Assembly (NCBI RefSeq): GCF_010389155.1
Contig: NC_057764.1
Location: 4,154,001-4,218,000 of the forward strand
Reading direction: 5' to 3'
Source of the DNA: Erigeron canadensis
Lineage: Eukaryota > Streptophyta > Magnoliopsida > Asterales > Asteraceae
Length of the DNA: 64,000 nt
Shown: positions 17,333 to 29,245 of the stretch, in pieces
How the letters are laid out: each line of letters begins with the position of its first letter
How positions within the stretch are numbered: position 1 is the stretch's first letter
Made by a program: the position numbers and the translations under genes
The notes under the pieces: model-generated
What the model was told of the DNA's origin: nothing
The model's database searches: none
Seen by the model: only the letters and a program-made list of their open reading frames with translations

Positions 17333-17560
17333 CTCCTCCATGATCCCAAACGGGGGAGGCGAGAACATCTTGATCGAAAGCTCTGGGTAACCAAGTATAG
17401 GTTGATACGTCTCCAGCTTGTGTTTCAATGACGGGTAAGGCGGTCCCCGGCCAGAACCATACATGCAAGTTTCCCTACATGTGGCTCGTCCGTGCTTTTC
17501 TATTCTGCTTTGTCGCGCCTTCCTTGAAAAAGAAAATATAGAAGTTGACTTATTCGCTCG
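17333..17560 (-). other. organelle-like DNA insert inside the retrotransposon
   Basis: About 228 bases interrupt the zinc-binding part of the integrase; family sequence stops at SSPTIG and resumes at GHSWVIPTLAK. On the minus strand the insert contains a group II intron domain V-like hairpin (GGACGAGCCACATGTAGGG, GAAA loop, GCATGTATGGTTCTG) followed at once by a stretch encoding ALPVIETQAGDVS, a signature of the ATP synthase alpha subunit (atp1/atpA). The two are not neighbours in any organelle gene I know. Remaining parts were not identified. Best read as filler DNA from mitochondrion (or plastid), recalled by eye. Confidence 0.55.
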
Positions 17561-20500
17561 GCCAATCGTCGGAGATGAGTGGAAATAAGAAATGATATCA
17601 TTTCTTAATTGCATATCTTTTGCTATAAGAAGTTTATTTTTCCTTTTTAAGGATTTGCCATCCCATGATCTATGGGGAATTATCTCACCTTGTGTCAACC
17701 TAGTGATCAAAGATTGAGTATCTTTATCTGCCTGCCACGAATCTTGAATTCTGCCCCACAACAAATCATTAATAGAGCTAACTCCCATCTGCAAAACTTC
17801 TACACTAGGTACTCTTGACACAACCACAATGTTGTCTACCCCCTTCTTGTAACTAATTTTATAATCATACCCAAGTAATTTGGAAAGCCACTTTTGTTGC
17901 AGAGGAGTGACTATCTTCTGTTCAAGTAAGAACTTCAAGCTTTTATGGTCAGTTTTGATCATAAAATGAGTAGATGCTAGATAATGGTGCCACTGTTTGA
18001 CTGCAAAGATAATGGCTAGTAACTCCTTCTCATAAACAGACCACCCTTGTTGCCTAGGAGACTAGGCCTTACTGATATAGGCCAGGGGATGACCTTCTTG
18101 CATTAATACAACTCCCATTCCTTTAGATGAAGCATCAGTCTCAATGACAAATATTTTGTCAAAATTAGGCAATTTAAGCACTGGAGGAGAACTCAATACT
18201 TGTTTCAACTGTTCAAAAGCAGTTTGTGCCTCTTGCCTCCATTTAAAACTATCCTTTTCTAACAATTCAGTGAGAGGCTTAGCAATAATGCCATTCCTCA
18301 CAAACCTTCTATAATAGCCTGCTAGGCCTAAGAAACCCTTCAGTTGCTTAATTGTGACAGGAACTGGCTATTCTTGAATGGATTGCACCTTGGCAGGATC
18401 AGTAGCAACACCATCTTTGGTAATAATGTGACCTAAATATTCTACACTCTCTCCTGCAAATGAGCATTTAGACTTTTTGGCTTTCAATGAGTTGGTTCTC
18501 ATCAGTTGTAAGACAATTTGCAAGTCCAACAGGTGTTGATTCCAACTAGTGCTGTACACCAAAAAACTAGTGCTGTACACCAAGATATCATCAAAGAAAA
18601 CAAGTGCACATCTCCTTGATACTTCTTTAAATGTGTGATTCATGAGTGATTGGAAAGTTGCAGGGGCATTAGTAAGACCAAATGGTAAAACTAGAAACTC
18701 AAAGTGCCCCTGATGAGTTTTAAAGGCAGTCTTGTATATATCTTCCTCATGCATTCTGATTTGATGATATCCAGATCTCAAATCAAATTTAGAAAAAACC
18801 ACAAAACCTTGTAGCTCATCCAAGAGTTCCTTAATGAGTGGTATAGGAAATACATCTGTGATGGTAGCATCATTCAGTTTTCTGTAATCAATGCATAACC
18901 TCCAACTTCCATCCTTCTTTTTCACCAAAACCACTGGGGAAGCAAAAGAACTTGTTCTATTTCTGATTACTCCAGAATCTAATAATTCTTGGGTCATTTT
19001 CTCAATAACATCTTTCTGCACCATGGGATATCTATAAGGTTTGAGGTTTAAATCTTTGGTGCCTTCTTTCAAATGAATCCTATGATCAATAGTTCTTTTG
19101 GGAGGCAGACCCTTTGGTAACTCAAAAACATCAGAAAACAACTCTAATAATATCTCCAAATCCTTTTTTTGCTCTACATTAGATGCAGGAGTGTCAACTA
19201 TGGGGTGAAATACACTATGATTATGTGATTAGTCCTGAATAGCAAATAACTGAGCTTGAACTACTTCTTTTTGGACTCCTAACAAAGAATTCATCTTCTC
19301 CATAGAACAAACACTCACACCTTGTTGCTGAGCACCTTTCAACACACTCTTGCCCTTCTAATGTGAATTTCATTGTGAGATTTGTGAAATTCCAATTGAT
19401 ATCCCCCAATGGAGCTAACCACTACACTCCCAAGACAATGTCATAGTTGTTTAGATCAATGACTAACATATCTGCCTTATAGTGGTTGCCCTGCATACTC
19501 CACTGAAATGCTCTACAAATATTAGCACAATCCATGCTATTTCCATCTGCCACAATGACTAGTACATTTGGTATATGAACAATTGCACAGTTGAGCTTTT
19601 CTGCCATCTTCTACTCATAAAATTATGAGTAGAACCACTCTCTATCAGAATGTGCAAGGTTCTAGTACCAAAAGTTCCTACAATTTGCATAGTATGATAC
19701 GATGGAGCTCCTTGCACAGTCAACAATTCTGGTGCTCTTTCAACCACCTCTATATTCTCCTTATTCTCCTCCTCTTCTGTACAGTCCTCAATTTCTACCA
19801 AAAACAATTGCCTTTTACCTTTACACACCTTATTATGCCCAGCCACAAAATTTTCATTACAATAGAAATATTCTTCCTTTGCTCTTTTCTCCTCCATGAA
19901 CCTATTTGTCACTCTCTTAGGTACTAATGCAGAAGTGTTTGAGTTCACAGGATTAGATAATAGAGGTTGCTTAGCATTGCTCGTAAGAGTATTAGTTCTA
20001 CTACTGGCAGGTTTATATCCAGTGTAACTAGTAAAACTAGTGCTCATCCTATAGCTTGATTGGCCCGATTTTGCAATTTAGCTAAAGTATATGTGTCTTT
20101 CAATGTCTTAGGCCTAAACATACGGATCACACACTTAATTTCTGGCTTCAAGCCTTGTATGAATAAACTAATAGAATATTTTTCTGGAATAGTGACCTTA
20201 TTTAATAATGCATCAAAGTTATCACAATAAGCATGGAGATCACCTGTTTGCGTAAGAGCTTTCGGTGCTCCCATGGCGTCCTCAACCAGAGTTTGTGCAA
20301 ATCTGGCCGTGATGGCGCGTGAGTATTCTGGCCAGCCGATATCATCAATTGTAGAACCACTGGATCGAAGATATGCCAAATGCCACTCGAGTGCTCTTCC
20401 TTCCATGTGAATTGCTGCATAGCGAACCTTCTTATGCTCTGGAGTATCATCAATGGTGAAAAAATGATCACATCGATAGTTCCAGCCCTCCATGTCATCA

Positions 20501-20877
20501 CCGTCGAATTTAGGGAAATCAAGCTTAGCTAGACGATGTGTATGGATGTATTCATCTTCTCCACGAGTAATTAACTGTTTCTGCTTATCAAATGTCGCCA
20601 TATTCTTTGTCAAAGTATCCACAAATGCTTTCAAATTGATAATCGTCTCTTGAGCTGATGCTAATTCCTTCTGCATACGTTCCATATCAGAAGCTTGATT
20701 GCGAGTAGTAGTCATTGAATTGAAGTGGATTTGAAAGAAACTTGATGATTTTGTTGATTTTAGGGTTTTTTTATATGAAATTGATGCCGGAGAAGAAGGA
20801 TTCACCGGAATTGATAACCGGAATCATGAGCTCGCCGATTGAAGAGAGAGAGAGAGCAGCAATGTCTCTGATACCAT

Positions 20878-21072
20878 TGATACGACTGGAATTCAGAATA
20901 GAGAGAATTTGGGAGAGAAATTGATATTTGATATATGATACATCACTAACATTAGGCTTATATAGCCTTTGACTATTCAAATAAGAAAAATAACCGCTCC
21001 CTATTTTATAATACTAGTCCCTCAGCTATGAATTATGACATTTATTGACTAAAATGCATTATTTATGTAACA
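20878..21072 (-). repeat. 5' LTR of the chromovirus
   Basis: 195 bases, directly followed on the minus strand by one spacer base and the tRNA primer-binding site (20864-20876). Confidence 0.9.
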
Positions 21073-21717
21073 TGTGCTAACAAAATTTATGTTGATTCAG
21101 GTTTCCCTTATTGCTATCGGTCGTAGCATCAAAGTCGCGTTATATTTGAAGGAATATGACCTCGGAGAATATGGCATAATTATTTGAATTTAGAGAGAAA
21201 ACAACTACCAAGAACCAAACACCTTTGTAAACATTTAAACCTTGAACCATAACCGCTTCTATTGTGAGCATCAACGAATATGGATTGGTTCTAAAATCTT
21301 TGGTGTTGTCTATAATTGTTGGCCTGGTTACATGATTTTAGTTTTATTCTGAAACCAAATGGTGGTTATCTTGAATGTAACTTATATTGAAGTGTTGAAT
21401 CGGTATGATCGAGCAACAATTGATGCAAATATTTCTTGTTAGTCCATCAACTTCTTGTTCAACCAGAAACCCCATTACCCAATATCAATCAACCAACAAG
21501 AGTACAAAACGCTCCATTTTCAAACCCCTCTTATATAGTAAAGAGAAACCTGCCAAAATAACCCAAACCCCTATTCATATTTTGGTGGTTGCCCAAAACC
21601 TGAATAACCAAGATACACGAAACAAAGTTTTAGGACAGATAAATCATTCGCCATTGAAATAGAATTGTTTGTTATTTCACATTAAGTAAACAATGTAACA
21701 AATTAACAAGCAGGTTG

Positions 21718-24700
21718 TCAATACATGAGGCGTTCCATCACCAGTTTCACCATCGCAGGAGCATCCACAGTAACTGCTACTTTAACCGTTGGCTTGTTAC
21801 ACCATTCGGTCTCCTCATGAAACCTTGCAATATAAAAATCCAATATACATGTCAAAAACATGCATGCCTTGAAAAAATAAGTGGAGTAAAAATACAAGAC
21901 CAGATACCGTCAAATTTGTGAAATCTACAAAGCAAACAATGCACAATAAATGTTTTTAAAAAAACACTGAGAGACTCCGCCGAGTTGGTAATAGGAGATT
22001 ACTCGCTAGAAGGTCAGTGACCTAGGAGAGTTGTGCGAACCAGCCAAAAAACCAGTATTCGCCAAAATTCACTCAAACTCGGTCAAAAATCGTCGTACCT
22101 CAGTCAAAAATTGGTTTGAAGTATTTGAACAACTGTGTTAATGTTTCTAAACGTAATTTTAGGAAGACTGGCAAATCTTACGGGGACGACATTTATGTTT
22201 TTCTAAGACGAGGCAGTTTCCAAACATTTTATCATGAATGTGTCATTCTATGTTATGTTTTATCTCTAAAGGGTCAAATTAATAACTCAAAAAATAGGCG
22301 AAAAGGAAAAGATTAAATGGATTAAAAGTCGACCAACGGGTGTTTAAACCATACATCACTTTCTCCAAAGAGATTTGAAAATTTAATTAATGATAAAGTT
22401 TTTGTAATCATATTTGACACACTCTAAATTTCTACGAGTATTATTTAAAAATTAACAAAAAGTGGCTTCAGGTTAACTCGACCTGACCCCACCTATTTAC
22501 CCAACTGTCTGGCTGTGCATTTTGCAACTTCCATTTTACCTGTATGTTGGCTACATAATTATATGATGTAAATTTTTGGAATTGGAAAATATGGAGAAGA
22601 AAAAAGGTAAAGTAGGGCACCCTGTCCCTGGAACCACATTGGATCCCCATCATGAAATTCATAATGGCCGCTATACTGTTTTTTTGAAAGGCATACAATT
22701 ATGTGGCCAACATACAACTATAGTTGAATAGTCAAATGTACCATTAATTGCTTATAACCAATATTAATATTACATAACTCCTCAACATGGAAAAAAAAAA
22801 GATCAGTCATTTCAATTACACAAGCAAAACATTTTCAAAACTGGAAAAAGTGACAAAATGAGAAGCGAAGCCATTATCATACAATTTCCAGACGTTATCT
22901 TACAAAATGGGTTGATTCAGGTTATGTTTATTCTCTGGCGGGTCAAATGGGTTACATAAGAGTATAACTTGAAAAAAATAGGTCATAGGAGATGCCATAC
23001 GATTGTATATTTAATGCATAAAACCTCTTAATCCAGCTTGTTCAGAACATTATATAACTATTGAACTAATATAATAACAAAGTAATATTTAGTAGTCTCC
23101 AGGAAAACAGACTAAATATTTACCCAACTACTCTAATCCTAATTCTATCTTTTAAGCCATACCCAACAAGTGTGTATGTATTCTTTGTAATTGAGTCCTA
23201 ATCTGAACAAGCCTATGTCAACAGATGTAATCCTCGCTCTGTCTAAAAACTTTTACTTTCAATAAAAACAACCTAATAACAAATTCAGTACTGATCATGC
23301 TGCCCTGTCGGGTAGTTTTTTAAATGGGAACTACGAAAATGAATTACTGAGGCATGAAATAAAACTTGTGTACCTTTTCTGTTTGTTGTAAAACAATGTT
23401 AGGCCCCTTGTGATGCCAGATGTCTGGACTCTGACAACACCTTCAGTGTATGTCATAAGTGAAGGATTAACAGCTGCAAGAATCGTTGTTGGATCATGAA
23501 GGTAAACACCTATAAAAATGTCCCAGCACTAGCATCAGAAGCAGATGACCAAGAAATGGCTTTCTTTCAATCATTAACAAGATTAATAGATGACATGAGC
23601 AACCCAGAGACCAGAGTTTAACAATCTGGTTATCTCAAACATATACCTTTCATGCTGTATGCATCACGATGATAAGAAAAGTAGAATTCCAGGATCTTGC
23701 TTAAATACTTCGCAAATATTCCATCTGACTCTGCCAAGATGTCACGCTGATGATCTACAAACATATTAGCTACTGTAAATGGGTGTATGGATATCAAAAC
23801 TATGAAGACATATTTAACAGAAAATATACCTAATATAGATTCTATCAGATAGTCTATTATCGTTGCTTGAGTTAAGAATGTGAAATGAAATCATCCAAAG
23901 ATTAAAGCTAAAAGATTGTCCAATAAATCTTCGGTAGCATAAAAAAAGCATGGAACAAATATAAATAACAATCGTATGCTCTAGGATATACAGGATATAC
24001 ACAATTGGCCTTTGATGGAGTGGAATATATGAACACCTAGATGTAATTTATTGCTAATCAATCTGAGAAGCTTTTTTATCCAATAAACTCAATACCTAAG
24101 AAAGCAGATATAGATTCCCAATTACGTGAAAATAGCCAGGTTTACCTTATAACTTAAAGATTGATGTAAGTACCCCAGCACTTGTTAGACCATCCTAAAT
24201 GACAATAGTTTTCCTAAATTAATGAGCTTTATTGTTGACCTAATCAACTAAAGAGAAATAGTATTTTGGCTTTGAACTGAATCATATACCCCTAATGTTA
24301 TATACTTGGTACATCAACAACTCTAAACTTGTCGCATCAACTTACCAACTAAAATGTAGAAGAACTAAAAAATCACAAGTCCAATTTCTCAAATTTTACT
24401 TATTTTAGCCAACTGATCTATCTCAACTTCGGGGGTACCAATTATTTCTATGTAATAGTGCTGATGGAACAATTATAAGTCATTTAAACAAGCAGAGAAG
24501 CAACTGTATCCTTTTCAAAGCATATATATCACTGCAAAATTTGTCTCATTCCACCAAATGCCTCTATTATATGCTGTAAGTCGAATTTGAAACTTATACT
24601 TTTGGAATAAAATTAACTGAGACTTGGTCTATATAATTATTTGAAAAAACTGAATAAATCTGTTGCTATAGAGCTTATCACATAAGGTATCATGATTTAC

Positions 24701-27156
24701 GTGTCATCTTTCGCATGAACGTCAGGTCATCCCTGTTTCAAATAAACATTCACCAAATCTTTTTCCCTGACACCCTACTACTTTCGATTAATTCTAAAAT
24801 CTTGGGTGCATTTGTTATCTCCACAAACTTTATCCCAATACTACTGTATCATAATCACTTATGCCTTTGTTAGTGAAATTCTTTGTCTCAGTTCAAATAT
24901 AAACACAAAAACTGAACTCCATCTTAAAGGACGATTTTTGTACTTGAGCTGAGATGTTAGACTAATCCTAGCAAAGTTGTGCATTATCAGCTAAGGAACC
25001 ACCTCCACCTTTCACACACCCACACACAAACAAAATAGTGCCTACACAACTTAACCTCTTGGGTAGCTTATGCATGCAGAGGACACTTCCTAAAGCACTA
25101 CTTCTCTGCTTGGTATCTATGTGACAAGAATATATGTATCGGAATATTAGCATGATACAGGATGCATACATGTATATATTATATTTACAATTTTACAACA
25201 GCATTGAGAACATGAAAACAAAAATAACCTGTCAAAATAACTTGATGAGTAACATTAAGCCCAACAGCCAAAACATCAGCTCCACTAGTAAACACAACGT
25301 CAGCAGCTTCTGGGTCACCAAAAATCTGCATTCCAGTCCAACAGAAGATACAGATACGTAATCAGATCCACCAAATGACTTCGAGACATGGAATATACAC
25401 ATCCATCTACTAATTGAACATGATATGTCAAACTGCAATACTAGTACATTTTTTAGTTATAGGTATCGTTCTTAGAAGTTAGATATATACAGTGGACAGG
25501 AGCCTATATGGTTTTCAAAGTGAGTTGCTTACATTAGCCTCGGAAGCTGGATTCACATTCCCGTTCACTGCAAAAGCACCACCTAGAAGAACAATTTGTG
25601 CTACGTTTTTGATGAATGCAGGGTCTAGTTCAATAGCCTACATCAATCAGAAGTCAAATTACAGGCGTTTCCATAAACTGATACATCCATATACGAAAAA
25701 TAACAAAGGTTAGAGACGCGACCAAGGCAATGTTGGTAAGGGGACCCAATGCTACCACAGTAACTTCTCCAGGATAAAGATTGGCCTGCTCAACCAAATA
25801 TTCGGCTGCTGACTTATCTATTGGTTTTGAATTTGGCTGAGGGAAGTTCTGGTTTCCAAGCCCGTCCACCCCATGGACAAAGTCTGCAACTCGAAGCTTT
25901 GTTGCTTTCTTGGCAAAGAGAGAAAAAAAGAAATAAATAGAAGAAACACGCAGGGATAAGCTAAAATATTTCCTCCAAAAAGAAAAATGCAAACAGGCAT
26001 GAAGAGTAAAAGGGGGACTTCTTTTATGACCACAAAATCCAAAAGACATCAATGTTACGCAATTTGGACACATATATCATTGATTCATATATATTCATTG
26101 GACACGAAAAAGTTGGTATGAGATACTTGTGAAGCATAATAAAGAGTTCAACAGTTTGTATTTAATTGGGTTAAATGTTTAATATAGTATAATAAGAAAG
26201 CGGTGAAATTTCTTTTGCTTAAATGTTCATACCATCTCCAAGGGATCCTGAAGGTCTCGGAAGAGATTAAGGTTCACCAAGTAAAAAGTGATGGAAACGG
26301 CCACTGGCATACCAGTTAGGCGGCATACATGAGAACCAAAAGCTATGAGAACCAAAAGCCCGACTTTCCCGGATAGTCTAAACAGGGATCCCATCCCTCT
26401 TGGATTAATTCCCTTTGTAAATTTTAATAATGATTTTTAATGTTGTCTTGTTCGCGAGTTATTCAGAGCTTCAAAGGGAAAGTAGGCGTAAAATAGATAG
26501 AAGAACGAATGTTGTACCGTATAACTAACATGAGATCCTTCAGCAACAGGAATATCTGATCTTCCAGCAAACTCCAACTATATATAAGTTCACAAAACAT
26601 ACTTTAAGAGGTATAAAAAAGCCGAAAACCAACAAAAATTCACCAGTAACATGTACTAAACAAAAGAAAGAAAGAAAGAAAGAAAATTGGAGTTACCAAA
26701 TGTAAAGCATTTCGGGTGGAAAGAGTGGTGTAAACATTGCCGAAAATAGTAGTAAGACCAATAACATTAACTTCTGGTGACCTTAAAGCCAGAAATATTG
26801 CCATTGCATCATCTGTTCATCATTTTCTATAGCTCATTAAAAAGACCAAAATAACCAAAATTCATCGTAAATAAATACGATAATATCCAACGTTTTTCAT
26901 TTTTCACAAGATACCCATCAAAATTGCAAAAGCCATGGTTTGCAATTTTCATGGGTATTTTGCGAAAACTCAAAAAAAATAAAATAAAATAAAATAAAAT
27001 AAAATGTTGGGTATATAAAGGATCAAATAGTTTTACATCTATGAATATCACTAAGATCAAATTAAAAAAAAATAATAATAAAAAGAGATAGGGAGAGAGT
27101 ATACCAATACCAGGATCAGTGTCTATGATTATCTTCTTTGGTGCTGCTTCCCCCAT
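21718..27156 (-). CDS. URH1: uridine ribohydrolase (inosine/uridine-preferring nucleoside hydrolase family)
   Basis: Splits uridine (and related nucleosides) into base and ribose in the cytosol, a step of pyrimidine breakdown. Nine exons on the minus strand: 27105-27156, 26697-26812, 26530-26577, 25723-25908, 25533-25637, 25229-25325, 23647-23754, 23374-23509 and 21718-21823, all with GT..AG borders and matching phases. They give 317 residues, slightly shorter than the usual 330 or so; the gap is a few residues at the exon 3-4 junction. Motifs: DTDPGIDDAMA at the N-terminus (metal-binding aspartates), VHGVDGLGNQNFP, GGAFAVNGNVNPASEAN, GLNVTHQVI, and LHDP near the C-terminus (catalytic His and metal Asp). 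The C-terminus KVAVTVDAPAMVKLVMERL is typical of plant URH1. Symbol given by family resemblance. The last intron is 1.55 kb. Nothing appears broken. Confidence 0.92.
26662..26686. repeat. GAAA microsatellite
   Basis: Run of GAAA units in intron 2 of the uridine ribohydrolase gene. Confidence 0.85.
26977..27005. repeat. AAAAT microsatellite
   Basis: Five to six AAAAT units in intron 1 of the uridine ribohydrolase gene. Confidence 0.85.
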
Positions 27157-27791
27157 TTTTTAATTTTGCTATTTTTATAATTACTTAGGAAGTATTTTTA
27201 AGAATGATTAACAGTAAATTATTAGATTATTTTAACTGATCAAAATGTTCAACTAATTAATTAATTGAGTGAATGAATGAATGTTAGTTTTGGGATTGTT
27301 TTTGATATGAGAGATAAACCAAAAAGAGCTAAAATGAGGATAAGAAGACACAAGAATTGTGCTTACAAGAATTGAATTGAATTGAAATATTATATGTGTA
27401 TATGATGATGAAGATGATGATGATAATGATACCTGATTACCTGTTGTTCATATTATCGATTATTATTAGTACTCCGTAGTAATTTATTATCGAGTTATAT
27501 CATCTTTGCTGGACCACGTTGGTTTATGCCATTACGAGTATTATTTTTTTACTAATTAAATTAGTTAATACTATTAAATAAATCAAAATTATTTTACGGA
27601 AAAGGTTTAATAGTAGTTGGTTATATTTGATTGAGTTAGTATTTCAATAACAAAATGTTTTAATTTACATTAAATTTTTGTAACATCATCAATGAAATTT
27701 TCCTTACAAATAATAATTATTTACATTTTTTTTACACATCAAAAATGAAATTTTTCCTTGAAAGCTAACTCAGAACTAACATGAAATTTTA
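27157..27791 (-). promoter_or_regulatory. upstream region of the uridine ribohydrolase gene
   Basis: Non-coding, AT-rich; contains a GATGAT-type run near 27403-27428. Presumed promoter by position only. Confidence 0.3.
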
Positions 27792-27973
27792 AGATTGAGA
27801 TTCTCTAAAGTTAAAACTCAACTTTATTGGTAAAGTTGGTATCTTGACCATTGGATTAAAATCAAGAGCCAAAATTCAAAAATGATATTTAAATCTTGAC
27901 CTTTGATTTTAATCCAAAATTCAGTTCAACTTTACCTATTAAGTTGAAAAACAACTTTAGAGGATCTTCATTC
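27792..27973. mobile_element. Mutator-type MITE, copy 2
   Basis: 182 bases, same family as 2083-2269: starts AGATTGAGATTCTCTAAAG and ends CTTTAGAGGATCTTCATTC. Flanks GAAATTTTA (before) and AAGATTTTA (after) agree in seven of nine bases. The duplicated segment at about 54034-54060 lacks the element. Confidence 0.8.
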
Positions 27974-29245
27974 AAGATTTTATACAAATCAAGAAATTTA
28001 ATCTGAACTACCAAAACAAAAAACATCACATAACCAAATAAAACCTTAAAACTTAAACAATAAAACAACCAATAAATAGATAAACATATATCAAAAATCC
28101 ACCTATTTCAAATTTTCCATATCATCTAATTTGAGGTGGAATATTAGAGCATTAGGTATGGTTGCCTCACACAGAACCATCCAGAATATTATTTCAAAGC
28201 CACATCAGCTTTCACCATTTTATCAGTTTTGTGCCGTTATGGTTACAGAACGACGCAGAACGCAAGATCATTTTTTTAAATTAAAAATATATATACACTA
28301 CTTTATCACCATCAAAATAAGTATTTACGCATTTTGGTGGACCACGTTTTTTGTTCTATATTTTAGAACACTACTTTAATATTAAGCGTGTGGTTTTGTT
28401 TTCTTTTGGAATTCGTTTACGACTCACATTATAGGATTAGAATTTAGATATTTGACAATTTCAGTATTTGTGTGCATATTAAGAGATGATTATTATTATT
28501 ATTAGCTCTATTCAATGATGGCTTTTTAGTTTGATTTCACTATTTCAAATACAAAACTTAAACAAATCACGATGTATTTATATATATATTTCAGTTGATA
28601 TTCTTAAGGTTTTGCAAGCATAAAGATTGTGTTCAAAGGCATAAGGGTCATTTTTGAATGTCTAGAGATTACTGCTAAAGTTATGAATGTGTGTTACATT
28701 CGGAACAAACTTAAAATAAGGATGCAAAATGCAAATTCACATGAAGTTTTTTTTTTATTAGGGACGATTGTAAGAAAACATCAAATTGAATGTAATCAAA
28801 TACGTCAAATTCTGTCATGATCAACAGATCAAAAGGCGTTTAGCGTATTGGTTTTGGAATAGGAATATCGATCATAACAAAGCTCATAAACTTATACGGT
28901 GAATGGCACGGTGGGGTTTTGAAATGGATGTATCGATCACTTGGCTGAGCAGTTCGACAATTGGAGATTGGCATTATTGGAACTTTAATGTTTTAATGTT
29001 CCACACAGAAATATTGAAACTTTATTGGTACATGTCAATTAAAAGTTGGAAATTTTGCACAGTTGGACTATGACTTTACATGGAACCCAAATGTTACGTT
29101 TAGAAACGATTATTGAGTATTGACCACAAATTAATGAGAAAGAAGTAAAGTTGCAAAAGCAAATTCTTGTAATATATATTGCATATATAGTGAGTTCTCT
29201 CTCTATATATATATATCCAGATCATTATTAAACAGACTCGGTACA
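27974..29245 (+). repeat. duplicated 5' flank of receptor-like protein gene A
   Basis: Colinear with about 54050-55366 upstream of gene B, and partly with 58621-59110. Shared landmarks include ATAAGTATTTACG, a TTATTATTATT run, and an open stretch with ITAKVMNVCYIRN near 28670-28710. Contains the promoter: a TA-rich TATA-like run at about 29200-29217 lies some 30-45 bases before the start codon. Confidence 0.75.

Larger units (their letters stand above)
15894..21072 (-). mobile_element. Ty3/gypsy chromovirus LTR retrotransposon, defective
   Basis: 5179 bases, flanked by a perfect 5-base target duplication TGTGC (15889-15893 and 21073-21077). Read on the minus strand: 5' LTR 20878-21072 (starts TGTTAC, ends TATCA), primer-binding site TGGTATCAGAGAC at 20864-20876 (initiator methionine tRNA type), gag about 20044-20805, protease about 19420-19800, reverse transcriptase 18368-19159 with an FFDD active site, RNase H about 18000-18300, integrase core 16788-17192, C-terminal integrase part 16311-16727, a chromodomain-like stretch about 16150-16260, a purine tract just before the 3' LTR (16095-16110), and 3' LTR 15894-16094. 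The gag-PR-RT-RH-INT order and chromodomain place it in the chromoviruses; the short LTRs suggest the Reina group. Many stops and frameshifts, a Glu in place of the protease catalytic Asp, and a foreign insert (17333-17560) show it cannot move by itself. Confidence 0.93.
15601..21413 (+). pseudogene. decayed gene fragment, copy 1, split by a retrotransposon
   Basis: Two blocks, 15601-15893 and 21073-21413, are colinear with 50831-51640 once the retrotransposon at 15894-21072 is removed. The first block has an exon-like stretch (QVEGSDLFPNQTYMVDGVD in one frame, near 15660-15760); the second has an AG acceptor followed by an open frame (ALYLKEYDLGEYGIII, stop near 21187). Both copies keep this exon-intron-exon pattern, so a real ancestral gene is likely, but I do not recognise the family. 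The start of the gene is missing and the two copies have drifted apart. Best read as a relic; an expressed short gene is not excluded. Confidence 0.5.

Noticed and set aside
19625..19927. Plus-strand frames opposite the retrotransposon
   Set aside because: Shadows of the minus-strand gag/protease region.
21960..22110. GC-richer patch in the last intron of the uridine ribohydrolase gene (GACTCCGCCGAGTTGG..)
   Set aside because: Looks like a repeat fragment but has no detectable ends or second copy in the window.
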